Source of the DNA: Zelopaecilomyces penicillatus
Lineage: Eukaryota; Ascomycota; Sordariomycetes; Hypocreales; Pseudodiploosporaceae
NCBI GenBank assembly: GCA_005765155.1
Contig: VCCP01000003.1
Span: forward strand, 4,898,001 to 4,962,000
Length of the DNA stretch: 64,000 nucleotides
Direction of reading: 5' to 3'
Shown: positions 32,225 through 42,751 of the stretch, one piece after another
Layout of the letters: each line of letters begins with the position of its first letter
Numbering within the stretch: the first letter of the stretch is position 1
The notes under the pieces: model-generated
Databases searched by the model: none
What the model was told of the DNA's origin: nothing
The model's input: the letters and a program-made list of their open reading frames with translations, nothing else
Made by a program: the position numbers and the translations under genes

Positions 32225-33219
32225 GGCTGAGGCAGCGAGATGGACAGATTGAAGCTGAAGCCAGAACTGTCGCGACTCTTGATTATCATTCAGTTCATAA
32301 ATGGCGCCGGCGAGGAGTATTAATGGCGCATGAGATATCCCAGGTTATGTTGGTTTTTTTTGGTGGCATCGAAGACACTCCCTTGGAGTAAGATTATTCA
32401 CTACCTTGCAACTTTGGAAGAGTCTCGACCATGGCTAGGCGGGCTCCCCCAATATTAGATACGCCGACCAACAGTTGCCCTTTTGTTCGCGGCCGCAGAG
32501 CGACCTACATGGGGCAATTGCGCCGCCTGACAATGGAGGGGTTTTGCGTGTTTATTGGTCAGGTTGTGAAATGTTGTTGGTTGTGCTGCCAAAACAGCCC
32601 CGTGCCGGCCGCTTACATCTAAAAGAGTATTATTATTGTTATCACTACTTCCCACAGTGTAATTACCGTGATGTGTGATATGCAATACCTAGCTAAGGTA
32701 TCCATGATCCATCCATGTGCGTCCGATCCCACAGCCCACGTTACACTCGCGCGTCGACGAAGCACCGAGACCTGACTCGCCCGCCTGCCCGCCAGCACTT
32801 CCAATGGGTATGTCTATGAATAGGTACTCAGTTACACACTGTCTACGAGTTGAAGTCCATGGAATAGTAAATGCGTTTTTTTGGGTGGCTTTTGCTGTGG
32901 TGCCGCCAGTCACGCACACTGCCTATATCCGGTGACCTATGCATTGGGTTTGGCTTTTTAAAACTTCATGACGTCGAGCTTCTTATGTGAAGTTTACATA
33001 TACATACTTAACATATTAAGTTAATGGGAAAGAGCAGATTGGTTATCACATTCGCGATTACTGTTGATTAGATGTCACAAAGATTACGTTGGCTACTAAC
33101 AAGTTCCTTTTTTTTGGTTTAGAAAGAGACAAGTTCAATATTTCAACCAGAGTAATAAGTATGTAGCTATTGATCATATACTCATCCAGTTTCCACCGTC
33201 GTGACCAAATAGACCAGCT
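32225..33219. other. Intergenic, 1 kb
   Basis: Promoter of the DUF7136-like gene and 3' flank of the chitinase gene. It is AT-rich near 32990-33180. No gene is seen. Confidence 0.5.
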
Positions 33220-36200
33220 CTACGGCCGATTGCAAGGCCAGGAATAGTAATTGTTCTTAGTTTGTCCCCAATTTTTGCTAGCCTCATCCATCTTACAGAC
33301 GGGGATGTCGATTAGACCAGGACTTCGAACCATGTCGTCCCCTTCAATCCAGTCCCACAACTTGTCAAATTGGCTACTGTCTGAGAAGTCGGGTAATTCG
33401 CTCTCCGAAGATGGGTTTTTCCAGTCAACTTTGGTGCGCGCAACAATGCTAACGGCGGGGGAGCAATGATAGTTAGCATTACATATACAGGAAAGGGGGA
33501 GGAGGGGGATGTCTCTCTAAACACACCTAGCAGCTATGTCTTCTTTTAGTAACCCTGCCCAATTCTTACCACCTATGAGCTTGTCAAAGCCATCCATATT
33601 CTTCATTTTGTTTGTGCGGCATGGCATGCCCCAATGTTGCGCGCCTCCGCCGGGGCATGTCTCCGCCTCGCCGTCTGGCCGCAGGAGATAGTATCGCTTG
33701 CCATCAACACAGACTTTGCTGTTTTCATTTGGTATTAGCTCGATTTTGTCTTTGCTGTCACATGCAGTGTCTGTATCAATAAGGACAGGGCTCCAGCCCT
33801 TCAGCCGCCAGAGATGCGGGATCAGCATAGCATAGAAGACTTTCGATACTGTTTCACAACCCCATATTAGTCGAATGGCAATACGAGGAAGACTTTGTTC
33901 GCCTTGGCTTCAAGCATCATGACATAGGACTTACTTCTATTTTCCAAATCGAGCCTTTTTGAAGGCACGGCCGATATCAACTTGCCATCACTGATGAGGC
34001 TATGAAGTACATCTATGCTTGTGTCCGAGCCACTGAAAATCTGCTCTTGTATCGCGGTGAGGGCCACTTTCAAGTGCATAACGATGGTCGAAAGCTGTGT
34101 ACTGATGTCTGCCTTGGGATCTTGTGTTGGTTTCCTATGATAGATGAGAACGAACAATGGATCAGCGTGATGCCCTGGCTCAGCAGATTGGTGTGCTCTA
34201 TTCAAGGGGGTGGGGGGAAGAACCAGAGAAGTAGACTGTATCTGTAGTTAGCAAACGGAACTTACGTCGAGTCCTTGGCTACTGTAAAGGAGAAACCGAT
34301 TATCGCTCTAAGAGTGTCCTTGGTGTTGTCACCACCATCCTTGTGACCGAGGCCCCACGGAGTTTTTCGTAAAACTTTTGTTTAAAATGTCAGTCACCCT
34401 TTCTTCTTGGTGAAGAATGGAAGTTCTTTGAACTCACAATTGTTAAAGAAGGGACCTGTGGCAGCCGTCAGGCCGAAACTGATAATGTCGAGTATGACTT
34501 TCAGAGCTAGAGTCTCCTTAGGCGCTGGTGCAAAGGTCTGGACAAGTGAGTTAATATTGCCAAGGGATCCTAGTGTATCCTGGCTGTCGTGAATGCCACC
34601 ATACATGGCGCTAAAAGTCTACAATGCCAAATGATAAATTGTCAGAGAATATCCTCATCGAGATTTACACAAGCGTTTCGCGTGCCACAGCTTCCACAAA
34701 CGAGAATGGAACATCGTGTCATGACTTACATTACTGAGAACAGTAAAACTATTCAGAATAAAGGTTGCAGCTGGCCCTGTGTTGGGGCCCTGCATGCACT
34801 TACGAGTTACACTGCACCCATTATCGGACGCCAAGAGATGACAGTGCATGTCCTCCGGCCCGTCAAAGAAGATACTGGTGACGCGGGAGAAGTGCTTATC
34901 TTTGCCACCGACCGACTTGTAATAGCGTATTGCTGCATCCCAGGCTTCTTCCGAACAGACCGCTTTCCACCTCCAAGCATCATCATCGGAATAGGGCGCA
35001 CCAGGAGATTGGCAGTGTTTGCTCCTCCAGCACTCCTTGTTAGAGTCGCCCGGCGTGAACGAGGCAAGATCAACGGCCCAGTCAGTGGTGCCAGCAAAAT
35101 TCAGCCCTGCCCACTTTGCCTTGCGCGCCGCTTTGTTACTGTCGTCCATGTAAGCGACCCACTGGGTATCGTCATACACAAGAATCTGACTCTCCGTATT
35201 GTCAGTGAAGAGCTGGACCCCGGCGGCGGCACGTTTGCCCCCCACGCTTCCAGATCGGATGATCTCATCAATCTCAGCGTTGGAGATGTAGCCGTTGGTG
35301 TCGGTGCAACGCCCCTTTTTGGCGGATGAGGCTGGCCCGGTAAAGCCACACTGCGGACCTATGCAGCCAGCCTTGGTCATTTGAAACGACCGGCCATACG
35401 AGGACATGCCGACGACGACCTTGTGTGAGGGAACGCCAGCCTTTGTGATCATAGCAAGCGAGTTGATCGTCTCCGTCATGTTAACGTGGGAGCGTAGGCA
35501 ACTCACACCCCCACAGCCTGGCTGAGCCCACTTGTTGTTGTAATCCCACTGGCCATGCAGATCGTATGTCATGTAGACAATATAATCAACAACCTTGGAT
35601 ATCTCCTCAATGGGGAAGTTTTGGAGGTACCAGTAAGATGCTAAAGAGAGAGACCATATATCAGCAAGGGATTCTCAAGTGACTGCAAGTAGAGGTGGTT
35701 GTTGGTAGCATACCGGGTGCTGCAATGGAAATAGTTCTGCTCGTGCCCAGTCTGAAGCGAAGGTTCTGCAAGAGCGCAACGTACGCCTTTCCGTCAAAGG
35801 GATCAGACTTTGGAATCCCAGGGATATCCTGAGCACCTGGGTACTCTGTTGCATTATTAGCACTCTTCTTTTGAAGTTGAGGGGGTTTGGGGGGCCGAAG
35901 CCGTGTGTATATGGACTCGGTAAACTCACCCCAATCCAGATCAATGCCGTCCATATCGTTCGAACTATCCAAAAACTTCATGTCAGCCAAACTCATAAAA
36001 CAATACTGAGAGAAGCTATGGATTGTCAGCTTCCCTTGCTGGATGGGTATTCCTACATGATGAAATTCGCCAAGTTTGCAGCTAGTTGGTTTCGGTTTTC
36101 TGGCTTGACACCTTCTCGGAAAATCCAATAACTAGTTGGTTTCGTTGACGCATCCCAGCCGCCAAATGCAGCGACCTTGTGAAAGCCTTTCATGGCTTTG

Positions 36201-37918
36201 AACTTGTTCCACTGATCCTGAACCTTGGCGGTCGAGACTTGGAAACCCTCCGTCACATCGACAAAGGCGAAGTGGATGTGACTGATGGACTTGCTCATCT
36301 GTGTGACGTCCATGTTCAGACAGCCGCGGTTGTAATTGAAAGCCTCAAAGTAACCGAGCGTCATTTATCTGGATGGGCCTACCCCATTGTTCACAATCTT
36401 CATGCCGCAATTGGAAATGCACCCATTTTGCCCAGGCTTGGAGGTGCCGGGAGGCCCAAGGGTGGATTCGGTGCAAAACTCCTCCGTAGTACCACACTGG
36501 CCCCAAACATTGCAGCAAGCCTTCAACGGGCATGGATTCAGGCTTGCCATTGACGTGCCCTTGGCTGGTTTCTTGGTGCCCGGCACTTGGGGGCCGCACT
36601 TGGCGTTGGCAACCGGTGCCGGCATCGGGGGGTCGCCGGAACTCAGACAGAGAAGCATGTCTGGCCAGAGGCTACTACAGCCAGCAAATCCCCACGTCTT
36701 TTGGTTGAGCGTGGCGATGTCTGCGTCCTTGAGGTTGTGGGCGGCTGCAATCTTGGAGCAGCTATCCTGGGAGACCACTTTGTACGAAAAGCAGGAGCCG
36801 TCGGCATTTGGCTTGGGCCGCATGTCTGGCAGAGTGCCAGAGGAGCAGCAGACCCATTGTCCAGGCTTCAACGATGAGCAAAAGTCCTTTTGCGGATGTA
36901 GCTTGGTGAACTCGGCGGGCGCAATCTTGCATTTCGTAGCCAGCGATGCGCAACTGTCTCCAGAGACCACCTGCGTCACTTTGCAGTCGGCTCGGCGGCC
37001 CAACTGGTGCCTTGGATCAGCAGTGGCGCCGACAGTGGTGGTGCTATTTTTGCCGCCGATGCCATTGCCATTGCCCGCGGTGCTGTTCTGTTGTTGTCCA
37101 GGCAGGACGGCGTCGTCGAGGTAGGCAATGTCCATGGTCACGGCTTTAGTGGGGCCGTCAACGTCCGAGACGCACCGGCTGTCCGCCCAGCGACTTACAA
37201 ACCCCTGCACTGCAAACACGGAGTCCAGGCCGCCACGGCCGTCCGCCACGACGCCCGCCACCGAATCGGCGTTTCGTCCATCTCCGCACAGCTGGAAGAG
37301 AACAGTCTGGGATAGATCCTTCCCTTCGGTCAGGTGTTGTTGCAGTCTCTGCATCAGAGTTGCAGCAATACTTTGCTTTTGTACATCGCCGCCGACGTAT
37401 ACGCCAACGACCGAGTCGCCGTGCTTGGCAAAGTAGATGGTTTTGTTGGTGTCTGTGTTGGGTACATCGAGGTATTTGGCTTGCAGCTCTCTGATGGCAA
37501 CGGACGCATCGTTGGCAAAGCTGGAAAGCTTGTTCTTGGCTGACGATTGGACGAAACTGACGTTGGACTGCTTGTGGAAGCCACCTCCTTCGACTTCTCT
37601 TCCATTAATCGTGGCCACGAGACTCTGGGCTTCATCGCCGCGGGATGAAAGGCAGGCTTGGAAGACTGAGTGGGCGTTGGGGTCGGAGAGAGGAACAAAT
37701 AGAGGAAGGTTGATCAGCATAGTGTCGTTTTTGCACCACTTGAGGTCATTGTTGCTAACAAAACGTGTCCAGTTGCCTGTATTCGGTCCCGCCACCGAAC
37801 ACAATTCTGGACATTCGTAAAGACCAGCTCTCCTGAAGAGTTCAGTTTCACTTGCCAGCACACCTCCCAGGATGGTGAACCCAAGGGCTGCCGTTGAAAC
37901 TGCTGGTCTAGGTAACAT
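33220..37918 (-). CDS. Secreted LysM-CBM18-GH18 chitinase (class V, subgroup C type) with an in-frame stop
   Basis: Nine exons were assembled: 37918-36057, 35964-35930, 35845-35714, 35640-34730, 34618-34438, 34374-34266, 34197-33935, 33848-33527 and 33448-33220; every junction keeps frame, about 1,347 codons. Domain order: signal peptide (from MLPRPAVSTAALGF), an N-terminal region of about 290 residues, two LysM modules (about 309-365 and 372-426), a CBM18 chitin-binding module with CCNVWGQCG (about 440-490), a GH18 catalytic domain (from about 520) and a C-terminal region ending YYSWPCNRP. The GH18 motif D626-G-I-D629-L-D631-W-E633 is complete, with E633 the proton donor; VYMTYD is also present. 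Such enzymes degrade chitin outside the cell. A TAA at 36365-36367 (codon 518) falls exactly between CBM18 and GH18, in the same frame on both sides. As written, the gene therefore encodes only the chitin-binding half unless it is read through. Confidence 0.85.
36365..36367 (-). other. In-frame TAA inside the chitinase gene
   Basis: The codon before is AGA and the codon after is ATG (36364-36362), beginning MTLGYFEAFNYNRG, the start of the GH18 barrel. There is no room for an intron: the only local GT...AG pair (GTAGGC to CCAG) spans 14 bases. The stop is thus real in this sequence unless it is a sequencing error. Confidence 0.88.
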
Positions 37919-39362
37919 CGTGATGAGCTCTGAAGCTCTAAGAGTCACCGGACTTGCTGAAGATTCTTAAGGGTATCCCCGTGCAATGATGGGGAAACAG
38001 AAAGAACGAAAGAAAGACAGAGGTTATTTGACTAATGTAGTGCTTTCCATCACGACAGAGGTTGACGATGATTATATGCTACCTGGTCTTCAAGCTGTCG
38101 GTTTTCACCCACCCGGCCCTGTCCTCCCCTCTTGGAAGTTTTAGAGCCGATAGCATGTTCTGGTCTCAAGCAATCTTAGCTCGGCCCAAGGCCACAGGAG
38201 AGGCCATATTCTACTACGTATTACTCCTTACTTACTAAAACGACGGTTCTCGGCGGGATTGACGACCAACACGCACTCCACAAATCTGCAGGTGTTTCGT
38301 GCTGTGACCTTGATCCAAGCCACGCCCCAACGTTGCATACATGCCCACATGCAAAATGTCAGAGTTTATTTTGGTAGTCTAACAGCTTTTTGAGGCTCTT
38401 CTAGACCCTTCAATCCTAATATGGTGAATGTCTGTCTGACTCGGGCCAAGTAGCCACACTGTCCGAGGCTCTGACCCCTGCAGCATGTTCAAAACCAACG
38501 ACCAACAACAGATACTACTTTGGGAGCTGCAGAAATCATTAGTTTATCTATAATCGCATCGCACTTATTCTCATTTTAGCTTGCATGCGATATTTATTTA
38601 CATGCCCACACAGTGCTATCCCGTTGTCTTACAGTTTTGACTCCTATTTCGCCCACCAACGCCGCAATGTCCGTCAACAATACTTTGCATCCTACATGCA
38701 GTTCGGAGCTGTTGGTCATCCTCGGCCAGTAATACTTGCATGCAGTAGATTATACAAAGGAACCATCTAGGTAGTATTACAATTCTGCAGCGGGCGTTTA
38801 ATCGCAGGATACACCTTGACTCGGTCAAATGGGGTTCAATGACCAAATGACCAAATGACCAATCTTAACAGCTTCGTCGCAGCACGTGGCTTTGCATATG
38901 TGAAAGTTCGGATACAAATGCATACACATAATGAAAAATAATCTTCATGGTCGAGAACCAACTGCGGTCATCCGGAACAGAATCCCGGTGATACGGCGGC
39001 GTTCTAGATCTCTATTTCCTTCGGTATCTCCTGGCAAAAGTTCTCGGTGATACTTTACTTGATATTCAAAGCTGATATTCGAGTGGAGTAATCAACTCAC
39101 AAGGGTTTTAGGTAGCAAAACCCAAGCCGCCTCATCAAAGTCTTGCAGATTTTTTTTCTCGGACTCGAAAAGAGAAAACTAGGCGGGCTACACACCAGCA
39201 GAGACATATCCCAACAGCTCCTCTTTACCAATCTGTGAGTTATTTCGTCCTCCCTCCAAAATTGAGAAGTCTCAGACTGCTTCTGGCAACAAAACTTATC
39301 ATCTTCATCTGTTGTTCTCCTTTTCTCTCCATCTAGACATCGTTATCCTCCTAGCTTCCAAT
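37919..39362. other. Bidirectional promoter, chitinase / LysM gene
   Basis: A 1.44-kb divergent region. It contains three perfect tandem copies of AATGACCA (38838-38861), about 500 bp before the LysM ATG. A GTGAGT at 39235 and a TCTAG ending at 39336 could delimit a 102-bp intron in the LysM 5' leader. No coding frame is supported. Confidence 0.5.
38838..38861 (+). repeat. Three tandem copies of AATGACCA
   Basis: A perfect 8-bp unit occurs three times without spacer, in the promoter shared by the chitinase and LysM genes. Its period and location fit a cluster of transcription-factor sites, but no factor can be assigned. Confidence 0.7.
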
Positions 39363-40535
39363 ATGTGGTCCTCAGTTACCAGAGTTGCTTTCATAGCATA
39401 CGTTTCCGTTGGTGTCGTCGCTGGGACGGTTCCTGCCTATGACTACGATCCCAAGACTCCTAAGAACTGTAACTACTGGTATGACAACGATGGAGCATAC
39501 CCGTGTATGGCAATTCCATCTGTGGCAAAGATTACTCGTGAGCAGTATTTGGAGTGGGTAAGTGATTTTCTCCATGTCGATCCTGTGGCATGGATAGCTC
39601 TTTTGTTAGAAAAAGACATCTAACAATTAATAAATTCACAGAATCCATCACTCGACAAAGATACTTGTGAGCCTTTCAACACAAAACAGTCATACTGCAC
39701 TGGTGTTTGTGAAAAGAATTGCCCTAGCAGCACCATCACCACCACCACGCGTCCAACGACTACGGCAACAACTACTTTGACTACCACCTCGACCACTGAG
39801 CCTCCCGTAAACACTCCAACACCAACACAAGATGGAATGGTCAAAGGATGCAAAGTGTTCACTTTTGTGACGAAGAACTCAGTCTGTAAGGACATTGCCA
39901 ACCAGTATGGCATCGACGTGCCTCTCCTGGTTTCATGGAATCCGGCATTCAAGAGTGATTGCTCGGGTCTAAAGCCTGCCCACTATGCCTGTGTTGGACT
40001 TACCAGCCCCACCAAAGACGCTGTCCTTGATGACTTCGAAGATGGGAAAATGGACAGATGGACGGTTTATGGTGGCTCCTACAATGCAGGATCCAAGGCC
40101 CTCGTGGCTGGCAGCTCAAATGGTGGCAAGGCACTTTTGGGAACCAAGTTTGAAGATTTCATCTTTGAGGCTGATATCACTATTCCAACTGCTTCATCCG
40201 GGAATGCTGGTCTGGTCTTCCGTGTCTCAAAGCCTGGCATTGGTGCGGATGCATATAGTGGTTATTATGCTGGTATTAGTACCAAGGACGGCATCACTCT
40301 TGGTCTTGCTGGCGGGGGGTGGAAACAGCTTCGAAACGTGGCAGGTGGTGTCCAGCCTGGAAGAGTCTACCATATGAAGGTGATGGCGAAAGGGGAGTCA
40401 CTCTCTATCTATGTTGATGATATGAGGGTGCCGGTAATTGATCTGAATAACAAAACATATGGAAGCGGTGCAAATGGTGTACGGGTGTATCAGACAGGCG
40501 CAACTTTTGACAACATCGAGATATATCAACTTTAG
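39363..40535 (+). CDS. Secreted LysM protein with a C-terminal beta-sandwich-like domain
   Basis: A 362-aa secreted protein from two exons (39363-39557, 39642-40535) with an 84-bp intron, phase 0. A signal peptide covers residues 1 to about 21. Residues 33-92 form a Cys-rich, degenerate LysM-like segment (NCNYWYDNDGAYPC, then ITREQYLEWNPSLDKDTC). A Thr-rich, probably O-glycosylated linker (96-125) leads to a clear LysM at 135-184, with KNSVCKDIANQYGI, SWNPAFKSDCSGL and a closing YACVGL. Residues 190-362 resemble a concanavalin-type sandwich: VLDDFEDGKMDRWTVYGGSY, GNAGLVFRVS, GYYAGI, YHMKVMAKGESLSIYVDD and a final TFDNIEIYQL. LysM binds chitin oligomers. The gene is divergent from the chitinase, a known pairing that suggests co-regulation. 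It could act in wall protection or host-chitin masking. Confidence 0.87.
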
Positions 40536-42751
40536 ATAGTCACTCAGCCAAGCCAACTCTAGACGTTCTCCTATAACCCTGGGAGAAATTCCACAGCTCT
40601 GGCAGCTGGCATTGATATATACTTGATCACCAATTCTACCATCCATCTAGTATCATCATGATCGCCACATTCAAGCAAGATGTGAACATACCTACCTAAT
40701 TACAACCTCCATACAACCTGTCTTGGTAAAGCATCATTGCCCAAAGCCACGTTAAGTCACAAGCATCATCTCTTTGTCTGTCTAAACAAACTTGAACATC
40801 CAACTTCATGGTAGTTGAGACGGCTGTATTATAAATGGCTTGGATTGTCCAGAACAAAACATAAGTTTAGTCCAGCCGGGAATTTTACCAAATGGAATGG
40901 TAAATTAAAATGTAAAATAGAATCGGTAGTGTACTTACATTGCGCATTGTTGCCAACAAAACTAGATTTTAGGCTTTAGAGAAGTAGTGCCTTCCTATTT
41001 ATTTCCGCTCAAATCAATAGCTTCAGCCTATAGGAGTTCGTTTCGCGACCCGAAAATAAAAAACCCTACAATGAAAACTATCTGGACTATAACTTTTATC
41101 TATTTAAACTACCATTGGTGTATCCTATGCTGGCAGATGCTCCCCCACGCCAATTATAGAATCAGTCTCAACTCTAGGGTAGTCCAAGTCTCGTAAAATA
41201 CACTGCGACCCCGAAATACTATGGCTTAGTCAAGATGCAACCATCAGGCAAACAAACTATAACTACTATGCTGTTTATTGCGTCTGCCTGTACCAAATTA
41301 CGCAACACTTTATTCTCCTTTTGACTTGAGACGGATTGGCAAGTTCCTAGACAGCTGTTGATTGAAACCAACCAACTGGGGTGCACCGCAAATTTGTGTG
41401 CGCAGTGCAAAACGTCGGTGCATAGATAAAGCTCCGGCGCTGTCCCTGAACTCCTGGAATTTTTCAATGTGATATCGCAGATCCTGATTACCCGAAGGGT
41501 TAATTACCGTGAGACTAAAATGAGGGTTTTCGGTGACAAAATTAAGATGAAGCCCTAGGCTAACACTCACTAGAGTAGACTCTAGAGGTATTAATGTGCA
41601 ATCCATGTACTGTATCAGAAGTTCGGGGCCGTCGAGCCGTCAAGGGCCGTCCCTCGTCGGAAATGTCAACAATTGACTCCGATATCTGCTCTTTCGACAG
41701 TGAAGGGATCCATAGTTTCTTTCACAGCTTCCTTTTTGCAGTGATTACTACTCGGAGGCCAAAGCGCTTCAATAATCACGACAACCATGTCTCGCAGAGT
41801 GGGTATAGTAATCATGACGTTGCTGAAGAATACCCCGGAATCCGCCCCCGCCATGGCTTGTCCATGTGTTCCATGACAACAATGCTGGTGTGCTCAGCTC
41901 GTGCTAATAAACGTGTCTTCTGATGAGCTGCAGGACAAGGGCCCGAGACTTGTCGAAAGAGTGAACTGATAAATGACCACGAACGCATGTTCATGCTGTT
42001 TAGCCTTGCCGAGGATTCCTACAACATCCTTCGGCCACAGCCGCTTGGTAATGAACGGGTCCAAGCATTCCCAGACTCCCCCACCATGCTCTCGCTTCCG
42101 TCGCTCTTTTAATGCATCCCCTGCAGATAGCTACTCCATCGCTGCTATGCAACGCTATCTGATGTTGGTTGCAGATGCATGAAAGAACGCGTACTTAGCA
42201 GGCTGCCCTGGCTTCGGTTGCATTTCGCAGCATGGAATAGATACCCGCCCTTCCGCAACTGGACTTCTTCTCCAGGCCCCGCCGGCCGAGACGGGAAACA
42301 CCATTCTGCTTGGGGGCTGTTCCGAGATGCACGCGGTTGGCGCGCTCGCCGCACCGCAGCCGTCTCTCCCGAACTGGGCATTGGGAATATCGAATTGTCA
42401 CCTAAATCCGGCTTGGAAGTCCCAGTCACTCCTTTTATTGGTTCCCAAACGAGAACCCTGCCATGTTGCGGCCGTTACTTCTCGTGTGTCTCTGCTGAAT
42501 AGAGATCCAGCTCTTGAGGGGTTGATCGGCATTGATAAACCGGCAAAGCCCTCAAGTTGCTTGCCGCACTTCTTGTGTGTCTTCTTTTCTTATTGTGCTT
42601 GCTTCTCGCTGACCCTCACACCCCTTTTCGTCTTGCCTTTGCTTTGCTGCGGTGCGACGCTGTCGAGCCCACCAACCATTTCTTCTCATTGGCGATCGTT
42701 CCTTGATATTGCTCTGCTCAAAGTTGTTTCACACAGATCGTCCGGCCCGGC
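40536..42751. other. Intergenic, 2.2 kb
   Basis: The 3' flank of the LysM gene and the promoter of the oxidoreductase gene. Several 100-aa frames are open on both strands, but none has an ATG in good context or a recognisable family. The last 250 bases are pyrimidine-rich. Confidence 0.45.

Noticed and set aside
36365..36410. A short intron removing the chitinase TAA
   Set aside because: The only GT...AG pairs are 14 and 26 bases apart, far below a workable intron length; the TAA is therefore treated as real.
36387..37124. Forward frame of 245 codons inside the chitinase gene
   Set aside because: It is the complement of the LysM/CBM18 coding exon, which is itself clearly coding.
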